Source of the DNA: Paenibacillus sp. JNUCC32
Lineage (GTDB): Bacteria > Bacillota > Bacilli > Paenibacillales > Paenibacillaceae
Length of the DNA stretch: 64,000 nucleotides
Assembly (NCBI RefSeq): GCF_014863545.1
Contig: NZ_CP062260.1
Location: forward strand, 3,348,001-3,412,000
Direction of reading: 5' to 3'
In this document: in pieces, positions 42,195 to 50,931 of the stretch
Position numbering within the stretch: the first letter of the stretch is position 1
Layout of the letters: every line of letters begins with the position of its first letter
Program-made: the position numbers and the translations under genes
Notes under the pieces: generated by a model
The model's database searches: none
Told to the model about the DNA's origin: nothing
Seen by the model: only the letters and a program-made list of their open reading frames with translations

Positions 42195-42224
42195 AGTATA
42201 CCCCCCTATCCTATAATTAATCAA
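42195..42224 (-). promoter_or_regulatory. Promoter of the His-rich lipoprotein gene with a C-tract
   Basis: Minus-strand TTGATT (42219-42224), 18 bp, TATACT (42195-42200). The spacer holds ATAGGGGGGTAT, resembling one arm of a CsoR operator, but the second arm is missing. Confidence 0.45.
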
Positions 42225-42267
42225 CTTTTTTCTAAAATAGCACCTGATCCATTTACGCTCTCCACGC

Positions 42268-42299
42268 AAATAACACCATGCCGCCCGCATGGTGTTATC
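42268..42299 (-). terminator. Probable terminator of cobQ
   Basis: ATAACACCATGC / GCATGGTGTTAT perfect 12-bp stem, 42 bp after the cobQ stop; only short T stretches follow. Confidence 0.65.
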
Positions 42300-42340
42300 C
42301 TCCTATTCTTCACTATCGCCCAAACTAAAGGATCTATTCC

Positions 42341-43984
42341 CTATGGCTTTCGGTGCGTACAGCCGATGATTTCATAAATCTTCTCCATATCCACATGATT
42401 CCGCACGATGTCCGCCACACGGTCGTATTCTGCGAGTTTGCGTTCTTCCGCTTGGAACGTTTCACAAATGGCATCCAGTCCCTTATTTACCCGAATGCCG
42501 TTCAGCCAGGACCTGCGAAAGGCATCGTTGTCAAACAAGCCGTGCAGATAACACCCCCAGATGCGTCCATCGGCGGTGGCTAAACCTTCAGGATGTGCTT
42601 GAATATCTTCTCCGGCTTCCAAAGAATCCGCGGAATCTGCTTCAATCGAAAACAATTTTCGGTGTTCTGATCCGCCAGGCTCCGTGCTCCTTTCGGTGAC
42701 GCCCATATGGATTTCGTAGGCCCCTATTGCGGAATGAGCCTTCGCATCCGATAAAACGAACTGCAAAGGATGGTCCTGTGATAATTCCCCTCTTACGCGA
42801 ACGGTCTTTTTTTGTTTTGAAAAAGCTGTCCGCATCGGCAGCAGTCCAAGTCCCGCCGCTTCCCGGGCGCTGCCTTCCACCGCATGCGGATCCGACAACC
42901 GCTCGCCCAGCATTTGATATCCTCCGCAGATGCCAACCAGCTGCACATCCCGCGTCTGCGTCAACCTTAAAATCGCCTCCGCCAGGCCCCGATCCCGGAT
43001 GAACCCCAAATCGCCGATCGTATCCTTCGTACCGGGCAAAATGATGACGTCCGGCGTGCCGAGCTCATCCACCGATTGGACGAAGCGAACGACGACATCC
43101 TGCTCCCAGCGAAGCGCATCGAAATCCGTAAAATTCGAAATGCGCGGATACCGGATAACGACAATATCAAGGTCGCGTTTTTCCTGTCTTTGATATTGAA
43201 GCTCATCCAGCACTACGGAATCCTCGGCCTCGATTCGCATGTCCTGAATGTAAGGAAGGACGCCAAGCACCGGTATGCCTGTCCGTTCTTCAAGCCAGTC
43301 CAGTCCCGGCTTCAACAGCGCCAAATCCCCGCGGAATTTGTTGATGATGAACCCTCTGACCCTGGCCGCCTCATGGGGCTCCAGGAGTTCGAGCGTTCCT
43401 ACAATCGAGGCGAACACGCCACCGCGGTCGATATCCGCAACCAGAATGACAGGCGAATCCGCCCATCCAGCCAAATTCATGTTCACGATATCCCGATCCT
43501 TGAGATTGATCTCTGCCGGACTTCCCGCGCCTTCCATGACCACGATATCGTACTTCTCCCGGAGCCGGTCCAGCGCATCCAATACAATCCCCTTGGCCTT
43601 CGGCAGAAATTCCGTCCGGTAATCCATCGCGCTCATCTGCATTTCGGGCACGCCGTGGATCACGATTTGGGAATGCATATCTTTAATCGGCTTGATCAGG
43701 ATCGGATTCATGTCCGTTGTTGCGGCTATGCCGCAGGCTTCGGCCTGCACGCCCTGCGCTCTGCCGATCTCCTTGCCATCGAGCGTCACGTAGGAGTTAA
43801 GTGCCATATTTTGCGATTTGTATGGAGCCGTACGATAACCATCCTGCAGAAAAATACGGCACAGTGCTGTCGTTACGATGCTCTTGCCAACATCCGAAGC
43901 CGTGCCCTGCAGCATAAGCACCGCTCCTTGTCCTTTCCCGATCTTCGCGGGTGTATCCCTTATGTATTCTGTTTCATTCATCAT
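42341..43984 (-). CDS. cobQ: Cobyric acid synthase (adenosylcobyric acid a,c,d,g-amidase)
   Basis: About 547 residues. It amidates four side chains of the corrin ring using glutamine and ATP in cobalamin synthesis. The N-terminal dethiobiotin-synthase-like ATPase has LMLQGTASDVGKSIVTTALC (P-loop), SQNMALNSYVT and VVMEGAGSPAEINL. The C-terminal glutamine amidotransferase domain has VQLVGICGGYQMLGERL (nucleophile Cys) and WGCYLHGLFDND (His). The start is ATG 43984 or 43981; an upstream GTG overlaps the ribosome site. No other cob gene is nearby and no cobalamin riboswitch was seen upstream, so it is a lone salvage or pathway member. Confidence 0.95.
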   Translation of the reverse strand: MMNETEYIRDTPAKIGKGQGAVLMLQGTASDVGKSIVTTALCRIFLQDGYRTAPYKSQNMALNSYVTLDGKEIGRAQGVQAEACGIAATTDMNPILIKPIKDMHSQIVIHGVPEMQMSAMDYRTEFLPKAKGIVLDALDRLREKYDIVVMEGAGSPAEINLKDRDIVNMNLAGWADSPVILVADIDRGGVFASIVGTLELLEPHEAARVRGFIINKFRGDLALLKPGLDWLEERTGIPVLGVLPYIQDMRIEAEDSVVLDELQYQRQEKRDLDIVVIRYPRISNFTDFDALRWEQDVVVRFVQSVDELGTPDVIILPGTKDTIGDLGFIRDRGLAEAILRLTQTRDVQLVGICGGYQMLGERLSDPHAVEGSAREAAGLGLLPMRTAFSKQKKTVRVRGELSQDHPLQFVLSDAKAHSAIGAYEIHMGVTERSTEPGGSEHRKLFSIEADSADSLEAGEDIQAHPEGLATADGRIWGCYLHGLFDNDAFRRSWLNGIRVNKGLDAICETFQAEERKLAEYDRVADIVRNHVDMEKIYEIIGCTHRKP

Positions 43985-44109
43985 TTTCACCCTTTTCCCT
44001 TACTTAAGCCGTTTACTTACATCATTATAGCAAACCGTTTGTTGAAGGAGTTCTACCTCATGAAATCAGATAAACCCCCTTGAACTTTAACAGCCTGAAC
44101 ATGCAAGCT

Positions 44110-44214
44110 GCATATTGAATAGTTGCATATTGAATAGTTGCATATTGAATAGTTGCATATTGAATAGTTGCATATTGAATAGTTGCATATTGAATAGTTG
44201 CATATTGAATAGTT
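44110..44214. repeat. Seven perfect 15-bp tandem repeats
   Basis: GCATATTGAATAGTT is repeated seven times without change from 44110, ending in the GCATA that starts the hairpin at 44215. Copies are contiguous with no spacers, so this is a minisatellite and not a CRISPR. It lies between the cobQ promoter region (about 43985-44050) and the hairpin. Each unit contains the near-palindrome TATTGAATA. Confidence 0.97.
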
Positions 44215-44260
44215 GCATAACAAACAAGCCGATCCGGTAGGATCGGCTTGTTTGTTATGC
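44215..44260. terminator. Very long perfect hairpin beside the repeat array
   Basis: The 20-base arm from 44215 continues to 21 bases and pairs perfectly with 44240-44260 across a GGTA loop (stem core AAGCCGATCC / GGATCGGCTT). T-rich flanks (TTGTTTGTTATG) allow a terminator role in both directions, but its use is unclear because both neighbouring genes point away from it. Confidence 0.7.
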
Positions 44261-44298
44261 CTGTAAAATCAGACGCTGCCCAGGTATGCTCGCTAAGG

Positions 44299-44317
44299 GA
44301 TAATATTATCATTATCA
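44299..44317. promoter_or_regulatory. Fur-box-like element upstream of the DoxX-like gene
   Basis: GGATAATATTATCATTATCA; on the other strand the hexamers GATAAT-GATAAT-ATTATC match the 19-bp Fur box except that the single central C is missing. It lies about 95 bp ahead of the DoxX-like gene start. AT-rich context makes chance possible. Confidence 0.35.
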
Positions 44318-44408
44318 GGGATATATTCATCCAACAATATACTTTTTTAGTTAAATATGTATTATCTTGGATAGGTGACTAGAGTTGGTTAAGGGAGGAA
44401 CTTATTGA

Positions 44409-45383
44409 ATGGTAATGCATTTCTCCAAGATTAGCAACATCTATATTCATGTCAAATGGTTCACGGACAATTTTGAATGGGTCCCTCTGCCCTTTCCCCG
44501 TATCGTTACGCTGACGTTCCTGTTTTGGTTAGCGTTTACATTGCTGATCTTGTTGCTCACATGCGCATTGCACGATCCCTTGGGAAAGATGCGGCCCGTC
44601 GTGCGAATCCACGGATGGCTGCACAGGCTTAGGCCCCACACCGAGGTGATTCTGCGTATTGGGCTGGCCATCGGGCTGATACTGCAGCTACTGAGCGGCT
44701 CGTACCTCGCCCCCGAATTCCGAACCAATTCCATGTGGATCATCCTCGGCCTATCCGCAGCCGCAGCGTGCCTTCTCTATAAACGCACCTTGCCGGTGAG
44801 CGGCGCCATCCTATTCCTGCTCTATATTCAGGCGTCCTTATCCTACGGTCTGTTTCATTCCATCGATTATTTGCTCTATCTCGGCATTGTTTATTATCTG
44901 TTTGTGTGCGGCACTCCCATCAAAAGATCGGCAGCCCCGGTCTTGTATATATGCACAGGCATGTCCCTCGCTTGGCTTGCCATGGAAAAGCTGACCATTC
45001 CCGAGCTCGCTTGCACGGTTATGGGCAGCTATGGACTTCCTACCTTCGGTTTTACCATTGAGCATTTTGTCATGATTAGCGCTTTTGTTGAAATCGGACT
45101 GGCATGGGCATTCATCGTAGGCATCATGAACCGGTTCACGGCACTGCTGGTATCCGGCATTTTTATTATGACAAGCCTTGTATTCGGTTACAAAGAAGTG
45201 ATCGGCCATATGATCATTCACACGGTGCTGATCCTGTTCCTGATCGAAGGCACGGGGGAACTGCGTACCCCTTTTCAGTTCCATCGCTCGCCCGTTAAAC
45301 GCGGATTGTTTGTGGGCGTTAACTTCTGCCTGTTTCTGTTCAGTTTGATGGCGCTCTATATTTGGATGGGCAAGACGTTATGA
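44409..45383 (+). CDS. DoxX-like polytopic membrane protein
   Basis: A 324-residue protein with eight or nine membrane helices. The first part (to about 100) has a cytoplasmic basic loop with WLHRLRPHTEVILRIGLAIG, typical of DoxX-type starts; later LYIQASLSYGLFHSIDYLLY, MSLAWLAMEKLTIPELACTV, FVMISAFVEIGLAWAFIVG and GHMIIHTVLILFLIEG follow. The function is unknown; DoxX relatives include thiosulfate:quinone oxidoreductase subunits and redox-homeostasis membrane proteins. GGAGG lies 10 nt before the ATG. The last codons overlap the end of the convergent Gfo gene. A Fur-like element lies upstream. Confidence 0.7.
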   Translation: MVMHFSKISNIYIHVKWFTDNFEWVPLPFPRIVTLTFLFWLAFTLLILLLTCALHDPLGKMRPVVRIHGWLHRLRPHTEVILRIGLAIGLILQLLSGSYLAPEFRTNSMWIILGLSAAAACLLYKRTLPVSGAILFLLYIQASLSYGLFHSIDYLLYLGIVYYLFVCGTPIKRSAAPVLYICTGMSLAWLAMEKLTIPELACTVMGSYGLPTFGFTIEHFVMISAFVEIGLAWAFIVGIMNRFTALLVSGIFIMTSLVFGYKEVIGHMIIHTVLILFLIEGTGELRTPFQFHRSPVKRGLFVGVNFCLFLFSLMALYIWMGKTL

Positions 45384-46463
45384 CAAACTCTGAATCCGTT
45401 GGCCGATGGATTTGCCCAGCTCAACCACCGTTTTGGTCTCGCTTGACCTGACGACTGCATCCAGCACCTCTTGATTCCGGTATCCGTCCATGAACCCGGG
45501 CACTCCGTCGGCAGGCGCTCCCCGCAATATCGCGGCAAAATCGGCATACTGCTTGACTTTGCAATGCTGCGGCACTTCCATTGCCGTTCTGGCGAGCTGC
45601 CCGGGCTCTTCTTCGCAAATCCACACCACCCGCTCCGGATCCAATGTGCTCGCGTGGACTGTGCCGTGGTCGCCATAAATGGACACTTCATGCTGATTGC
45701 CTGAACCGAATGCATTGCGTGACGTCTGGAATACGCCCATAATATCATCGGTCATCCGGGCCTGGAAGCTGGCAAAATCATCGACCTCGATCTTGGCCAT
45801 GGCTCCCGTCACCGGGTCCCGGCGTTCCGGGATGATGGTATGTAGCTGGGCCGTGATTTCTTCGAACTCTCCAAACAGAAAACGGGCCATATCAATCATA
45901 TGCGAACCGAGATCTCCCAGCGTTCCCGTCCCCGTGATGGCTTTGTTGTATCTCCACATGTAGGGAACCTGCTGGTTCGGCACGCCAAACCCCTGCAAAT
46001 ACTGAATGGAGAAATGACGGATCGTCCCCAGCTTGCCCGTACGGATAAGTTCCCTGGCATAACGAAATGCGGGCGTATATCGGTACGTAAATCCGATCAT
46101 GGCGGGAACGGGCTGTTTCTCATACAGCTCCAGCAAGGAGATGGCTTCTTCGAAGACTCGCGTGAATGGTTTTTCCGCCAGAAAAGGCTTGCCGGCTTGC
46201 AAGCATGCGCTGATGATATCAGCGTGCACGTTGTTGGGCGTGACCGAAATGACGGCATCGACGTCAGGATCATCAATTAAATCCTTGAAATCCGTATAGC
46301 GTTTCCCTTCTTCGATCCCCAGCTGATCGCCCACTCTGGCCACCGCTTCCCCGTTGACGTCGCTCACGGCCACAAACTGATAGACATTCTCTGCATTCAT
46401 CCAGCGGATGTGCTCCTGCGCCATCCCGCCCAAACCGATTAAGCCGATTCGAAATTTATTCAT
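45378..46463 (-). CDS. Gfo/Idh/MocA-family oxidoreductase (second module)
   Basis: About 361 residues. KFRIGLIGLGGMAQEHIRW (NAD-binding), SVTPNNVHADIISACLQAGK, LAEKPFTR (catalytic Lys) and TLGDLGSHMIDMARFLFGEF (Asp/His) mark the family. The start is ATG 46463 with GAGGAG at 8 nt; upstream in-frame codons lack a site. It is the last gene behind ThuA, the solute-binding protein and two permeases, so it probably oxidises the imported sugar or a derivative. It overlaps the end of the convergent DoxX-like gene by 6 nt. Confidence 0.9.
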   Translation of the reverse strand: MNKFRIGLIGLGGMAQEHIRWMNAENVYQFVAVSDVNGEAVARVGDQLGIEEGKRYTDFKDLIDDPDVDAVISVTPNNVHADIISACLQAGKPFLAEKPFTRVFEEAISLLELYEKQPVPAMIGFTYRYTPAFRYARELIRTGKLGTIRHFSIQYLQGFGVPNQQVPYMWRYNKAITGTGTLGDLGSHMIDMARFLFGEFEEITAQLHTIIPERRDPVTGAMAKIEVDDFASFQARMTDDIMGVFQTSRNAFGSGNQHEVSIYGDHGTVHASTLDPERVVWICEEEPGQLARTAMEVPQHCKVKQYADFAAILRGAPADGVPGFMDGYRNQEVLDAVVRSSETKTVVELGKSIGQRIQSLS

Positions 46464-46494
46464 CGTTAGAACACTCCTCATATTAGGTCTCTCA

Positions 46495-47229
46495 TTAGGA
46501 TTGTGCGACAGGAGCGATGGGCGCCACCCGCCCGTAAGCCGTTTTAGCTCCTTCAACTGGAGCGGCCCAGAACACGCCATTGGTAATCACCTGCAGAATT
46601 TCGGGCTGGTGGTAGACCGGAAACATTTCGTGGCCCGGACGGAAATAAAACAGCTTCCCTCTGCCGCGCCTGTAACAACACCCGCTTCGGAACACTTCCC
46701 CGCCTTCAAACCAGGAGACGAACACAAGCTCATCCGGCGCCGGAATTTCGAACCGCTCTCCATACATTTCTTCCCGCGGAATCTCGATATATTCACCCAG
46801 CCCCTGCGCAATCGGATGGCTCGGTTCAACGACCCATAAACGCTCGATCTCGCCGTCGTCGCGCCATTTCAGCATCCCGGTGTTCGTGCCAAGGAGCCTG
46901 GAGAAGATTTTGGAGCCGTGACCGGAATGCAGCACGATCAATCCCATGCCGTCCAGCACCCGCTGCCGAACCTTCTCGACGATGTCGTCGCGGACCTCGT
47001 CATGTGCCAGATGGCCCCACCACAGCAGTACATCCGTGTTCGCCAACCGCTCATCGGTCAATCCGTGATCCGGCTCATCCAGTACGGCGGTGGCTGCTTC
47101 CAAACCTTCCACCTGTTCGAGATGATCCGCTATCGCACGATGAATCCCATTCGGATATATGCCGGCTACCTGTTCATTATGTCTCTCATGCCGGTATTCA
47201 TTCCATACCGTGACTTTGATGTTTCCCAT
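46495..47229 (-). CDS. ThuA-like family protein (second copy)
   Basis: About 244 residues, clearly homologous to the protein at 1498-2220: shared blocks include [79 protein letters not shown] and [11 protein letters not shown] 47229 has AGGAGG at 9 nt; the upstream ORF extension has no support. It sits 31 bp ahead of the Gfo gene. The two ThuA/Gfo modules probably handle related sugars. The biochemical role of ThuA proteins remains uncertain. Confidence 0.87.
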   Translation of the reverse strand: MGNIKVTVWNEYRHERHNEQVAGIYPNGIHRAIADHLEQVEGLEAATAVLDEPDHGLTDERLANTDVLLWWGHLAHDEVRDDIVEKVRQRVLDGMGLIVLHSGHGSKIFSRLLGTNTGMLKWRDDGEIERLWVVEPSHPIAQGLGEYIEIPREEMYGERFEIPAPDELVFVSWFEGGEVFRSGCCYRRGRGKLFYFRPGHEMFPVYHQPEILQVITNGVFWAAPVEGAKTAYGRVAPIAPVAQS

Positions 47230-47341
47230 GATTGCTGCCTCCTGTTGGTTTATAGTTGTACATTCATCACTACGAATTCGGATTGTTTCTCCGTTGAAGC
47301 TGATCGTATGAATAAAGCCTTTCGTCACCGTTCGAAATCGC

Positions 47342-47374
47342 GCTGCCCCGCAGCATTTCGATCTGCGGGGCAGC
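47342..47374 (-). terminator. Hairpin after the solute-binding protein gene, without T run
   Basis: GCTGCCCCGCAG / CTGCGGGGCAGC perfect 12-bp stem between the solute-binding gene and thuA. With no T run, it is more likely an mRNA-stabilising or attenuating hairpin that raises the binding-protein level relative to thuA and gfo than a full terminator. Confidence 0.6.
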
Positions 47375-47395
47375 TCATGACGTTGGCCTCAATCC

Positions 47396-49015
47396 TTATT
47401 TGACGCTGATATACCGCTGATAAGCTTCCTTGCGGATCTGTACCAGCCGCTCCAGTCCCATATCGTTCAGCTTCTTGACGTACGCGTCCCATTCCGCATC
47501 GATGTTGCCTTCGGATATCCATTTTGCGCGGGTCGTGCCGACAAAGCCATCGATATCCGTAGTCAACGTAGGCAGCTCCTGGAATTCTTCGGCGCTGTAC
47601 ATGACGTTCGGGAACGGCGTCGTCACGTAATCGCTGCCCAGCTTGTCGATGACCAGCTTCAACCCGTCGCCCGTGGTCTCATCCAGTATGATGTTTTTCT
47701 CGAAGCTCGGGCTTACGTACTTGGGACCGAAATCCCTTACGGATTGCTCCCAGTACCAGGCATCCGCACTCGTTCCCTCCGGCGGACTCATGAGCGTAAA
47801 CGTTCCGTCGTCGTTCTTCTGAATCACCGTGCCGATGGCTCCCCAGAAATTCTGGATGCTTGCTTCATTGGTGTAGAACTGATCCGCCCAGCGGGCCGAA
47901 ATTTCCGGATGCTTGTTCGACGTGGTGATGAGAAACTCGTTTCTGCGCAGGCTCATGCCCTCAGGCTCGCCGCCCTGGTACCGTTTTCCGTCAGGACCGG
48001 CAATGGATGGAATCGCGATGTATTGATCCTTCCATTTTCCGAATACCGCGTCCGGCACCCATTGGTTGGAGAAACCGATCAGCGCCGCATCCGGGTTCTG
48101 ATGTTTTGCCGTGGACATGGTGCTGTCCTGCGTGAAGATCTCTTGGTCTATGAGGCCTTCGGCGTACAGCTTATGGGCCCACTTGATCGCTTCTTTGTAG
48201 TTCTCCGTTACAGGATAGAACACGGGCTCGTTATCGATGACCATCATGCTGTTTCCGTTGATGTCGGTGATGCCGAACGGATTCAGCAAATCGATGCTGA
48301 TGTTCCCCGATCCGCTGACCGGAATTTCGTCGGCCTTGCCGTTGCCGTTCGGATCCCCTTCTTTGAACGCTTTGAATACGTTATACAATTCGTCCGTGTT
48401 GTCCGGAACGTCCAGCCCGAGCTGATCCAGCCAGGCTTTGTTGATGATCGGCTGGATCGATGCTTTCGGCCTTGACGGCAGCCGCGCCGGCAAGGAATAG
48501 ATTTTCCCGTCCGGGAAGGTGCTCATCTTTTTCATCTCGGGCGTTTCTTCCAGCGCCGCCTTCAGGTTCGGCATGTATTGATCGATGTAGTCGTCGAGCG
48601 GACGGAAATACGACAGGTTGTTGACGATATCGGAATCGCTGAATACGATATCCCCGAAAATGATATCCGGCAGCGTACCGCTCGCCAGCATGATCGATTT
48701 TTGCTCGCCCCAATCATTGGAGGACATGATCTGCCAATTGATTTTGACGTTGGTTTCCTTCTCCAAATCCTTGAGCCACTGGTTCTGGAGGAACGTATCC
48801 CCCATGTTGCCCCAGCGAACGGTCAGCACGTCCAGCGTAATCGGTTCATTCACGATCGGCAGGCCTTCTTTGTTAAAAGCGGCTTCGGCATTCGGCTTGG
48901 CGTCCTCCTTCTTGCCGCCGCTGCAGCCCGCCAGGTTCAACAGCAGGATTGCGGTCAATATGATGACGGCAGCCAGCTTGAGGCGATGTCTCCTCTTTGC
49001 ATTGTTTGTTCCCAT
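47396..49015 (-). CDS. ABC sugar-importer solute-binding lipoprotein (LplA/YtcQ-like)
   Basis: About 539 residues. Basic start, hydrophobic stretch and lipobox LAGC, then a family 1-type binding fold of the long LplA kind: ITLDVLTVRWGNMGDTFLQN, DIIFGDIVFSDSDIV, PFGITDINGNSMMVIDNEP, SRWADQFYTNEASIQNFWGA and DIDGFVGTTRAKWISEG. These proteins bind oligosaccharides for LplB/LplC-type permeases, usually powered by a shared MsmX ATPase; no ATPase gene is present here. The start is set at ATG 49015 (GGGGG at 9 nt); an upstream ATG at 49048 lacks a site. Confidence 0.93.
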   Translation of the reverse strand: MGTNNAKRRHRLKLAAVIILTAILLLNLAGCSGGKKEDAKPNAEAAFNKEGLPIVNEPITLDVLTVRWGNMGDTFLQNQWLKDLEKETNVKINWQIMSSNDWGEQKSIMLASGTLPDIIFGDIVFSDSDIVNNLSYFRPLDDYIDQYMPNLKAALEETPEMKKMSTFPDGKIYSLPARLPSRPKASIQPIINKAWLDQLGLDVPDNTDELYNVFKAFKEGDPNGNGKADEIPVSGSGNISIDLLNPFGITDINGNSMMVIDNEPVFYPVTENYKEAIKWAHKLYAEGLIDQEIFTQDSTMSTAKHQNPDAALIGFSNQWVPDAVFGKWKDQYIAIPSIAGPDGKRYQGGEPEGMSLRRNEFLITTSNKHPEISARWADQFYTNEASIQNFWGAIGTVIQKNDDGTFTLMSPPEGTSADAWYWEQSVRDFGPKYVSPSFEKNIILDETTGDGLKLVIDKLGSDYVTTPFPNVMYSAEEFQELPTLTTDIDGFVGTTRAKWISEGNIDAEWDAYVKKLNDMGLERLVQIRKEAYQRYISVK

Positions 49016-49060
49016 TCCACCATTCCCCCAATACTTATTTTTCATCAATCCATCGCGGTG

Positions 49061-49981
49061 TTACGACTTGACGGCTCCGATCATCACCCCCTGATTGAAA
49101 TACTTTTGCACAAACGGGTAGATGCACATGATCGGCACCGTGGCGACGATAATGACCGCATAACGCATAATATTGGCCAGACGCAGCGCAATGGCCGCGG
49201 CTTCCCCGGTACCCATGGCGGACTGCATCTGGTTGGTGACCAGAATATTGCGCAGAATGAGCTGCAGCGGGTACAGGTTCGTATCTTTTAAATAGATCAG
49301 GGCGTTGAAATAAGAATTCCAATGACTCACGGCCGTCCATAAGGCGATGACCGAGATGACCGCTTTCGAAAGCGGAATCACGATGGTCACGAAATATCTG
49401 AGATTTCCGCAGCCATCCAGCTGTGCCGCCTCCCATAAATCCTCCGGGATGCTGCTCTGGAAAAAGGTCCGCGCCACGATGATGTTGAAGGCGGCAACCG
49501 AGAACGGCAGCACCATGACAAGAAACGTATCGTACAGCTGGAAATCGCGGATCGTCATGAAGGTCGGAATCAAGCCGCCGTTAAAGAACATCGTAAAAAT
49601 AAAGAGCAGCGATATATACTTGCGGCCCACGAGGTCTTTGCGGGACAGCGCGTAAGCTGCGGATATGTTAACCACCAGGCCGATGGCTGTACCCACGATC
49701 GTATACACAATCGTATTTCGGTACCCAATCCATATATTAGAGTGCTTCAGCAATTCTTGATAGCCTGCCAGCGTAAAATCCTTAGGCCACAGCCATACCT
49801 GTCCATTCGCGACCGCCGCCGGCTCGCTGAACGAAGCGATGATGATGAAGTACAGCGGGTAAATCAGCACGATCAGCATCAAGACGGCGAATACATACAG
49901 GCCGATTTCCAGCACCCTGTCGGAAGATCGGGTATGCCTCTGCCGCGGCCCCGTCTTCTCTCTTACTTCCACTACGCCCAT
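49061..49981 (-). CDS. ABC sugar permease, LplC/YtcP-like (MalG type)
   Basis: About 306 residues, six membrane helices. Landmarks: VLEIGLYVFAVLMLIVLIYP, GYRNTIVYTIVGTAIGLVVN, NGGLIPTFMTIRDFQLYDTF and the EAA loop EDLWEAAQLDGCGNLRYFVT that contacts the ATPase. It pairs with the LplB-type permease encoded just upstream. ATG 49981 is used with AGAGAGG at 9 nt; a GTG nine codons earlier overlaps the preceding gene. Confidence 0.93.
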   Translation of the reverse strand: MGVVEVREKTGPRQRHTRSSDRVLEIGLYVFAVLMLIVLIYPLYFIIIASFSEPAAVANGQVWLWPKDFTLAGYQELLKHSNIWIGYRNTIVYTIVGTAIGLVVNISAAYALSRKDLVGRKYISLLFIFTMFFNGGLIPTFMTIRDFQLYDTFLVMVLPFSVAAFNIIVARTFFQSSIPEDLWEAAQLDGCGNLRYFVTIVIPLSKAVISVIALWTAVSHWNSYFNALIYLKDTNLYPLQLILRNILVTNQMQSAMGTGEAAAIALRLANIMRYAVIIVATVPIMCIYPFVQKYFNQGVMIGAVKS

Positions 49982-50001
49982 AGAACCCTTCCTCTCTTGC
50001 G

Positions 50002-50931
50002 TTACCACAAACTGTTTTCGCTGTATTTTTTCGAAATCTGGTTGACCAGAATCAGCAGAACAAAATTGATGACCGTATTAAACAAATTGATGGCCGACGA
50101 GAAGCTGTATTGGCTGCTCAGCATCCCGATTTTGTACACATACGTGGAGATGACCTCGCTGGAGGTAATATTGAGACTGTTTTGCATGAGATAAACCTTC
50201 TCGAAGCCGACGCCAAGCAAGCTCCCGATCCGCAAAATAAGCAGCGTTACGACCGTTGGCATAAGCATCGGGATGTCGATGAACCGGATTTTTTGCCATC
50301 TGCTTGCCCCGTCCATGGTGGCCGCCTCGTACAAGCTGGGGCTCACCGCAGACAACGCCGCGATATAGATAATGCTGTCCCAGCCCGTATGCTGCCACAC
50401 GTCCGACCATACGTACACGCTGCTGAACAGGCCGGCCGATCCCATCAGATTCGGCGCTTCCGCACCGAAGAGCCGGAAGATATTCCCGATCAATCCCGAG
50501 CCCGGCGAGAACAGAATCAGCATGAGTCCCACCATCACGACCGTCGATATAAAATGCGGCATGTAGGTTACGGTCTGGAAGAAGCGCTTGAACCAATTCT
50601 GGCGCATTTGATTGACCATCAAGGCCAGCATGATCGGAATCGGGAACGTCGCAACGCTGTATAAGCTGATGACCAGCGTATTCGTGATGGTGGTCGAGAA
50701 TTGATAGGAGTTAAAAAACTTCTCGAAATACTTCAGGCCGGCCCAGGGGCTGTCCATAATCCCGAGAGCGGGACTGTAGTCCTTGAATGCGATCAAAATG
50801 CCGTACATCGGCACGTAAGAAAACAACAAAACCAGCACTACCGCAGGCAACAGCAGCAAATACAGGCCCCAATTCTTTCCGATCCGCCCGAGGGTTGGGT
50901 GTGTGGTTCTATTCAGTTGGCCTGCTTTCAA
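50002..50931 (-). CDS. ABC sugar permease, LplB/YteP-like (MalF type)
   Basis: A 309-residue protein with six helices: GLYLLLLPAVVLVLLFSYVP, YGILIAFKDYSP, GLKYFEKFFNS, TFPIPIMLALMVNQMRQNW, DVWQHTGWDSIIYIAALSAV and the EAA loop PSLYEAATMDGASRWQKI. TTG start with AAAGGGG at 6-7 nt. It begins the operon permease-permease-binding protein-thuA-gfo, and is divergent from the YesM/YesN two-component genes across a region with phased repeats. Expression is probably activated by that response regulator. Confidence 0.93.
   Translation of the reverse strand: MKAGQLNRTTHPTLGRIGKNWGLYLLLLPAVVLVLLFSYVPMYGILIAFKDYSPALGIMDSPWAGLKYFEKFFNSYQFSTTITNTLVISLYSVATFPIPIMLALMVNQMRQNWFKRFFQTVTYMPHFISTVVMVGLMLILFSPGSGLIGNIFRLFGAEAPNLMGSAGLFSSVYVWSDVWQHTGWDSIIYIAALSAVSPSLYEAATMDGASRWQKIRFIDIPMLMPTVVTLLILRIGSLLGVGFEKVYLMQNSLNITSSEVISTYVYKIGMLSSQYSFSSAINLFNTVINFVLLILVNQISKKYSENSLW

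Noticed and set aside
42195..42224. Full CsoR operator ahead of the His-rich lipoprotein gene
   Set aside because: Only one C-tract arm is found; the matching GGGTAT arm is missing, so copper control is not claimed.
44110..44219. CRISPR-like array
   Set aside because: Repeats are contiguous with no spacers, and no cas genes are present.
44058..44330. Minus-strand ORF with a repeated YATIQ pentapeptide
   Set aside because: It is the translation of the 15-bp tandem repeat and has no ribosome site or homologous feel; the frame stays open only because the unit is a multiple of three.
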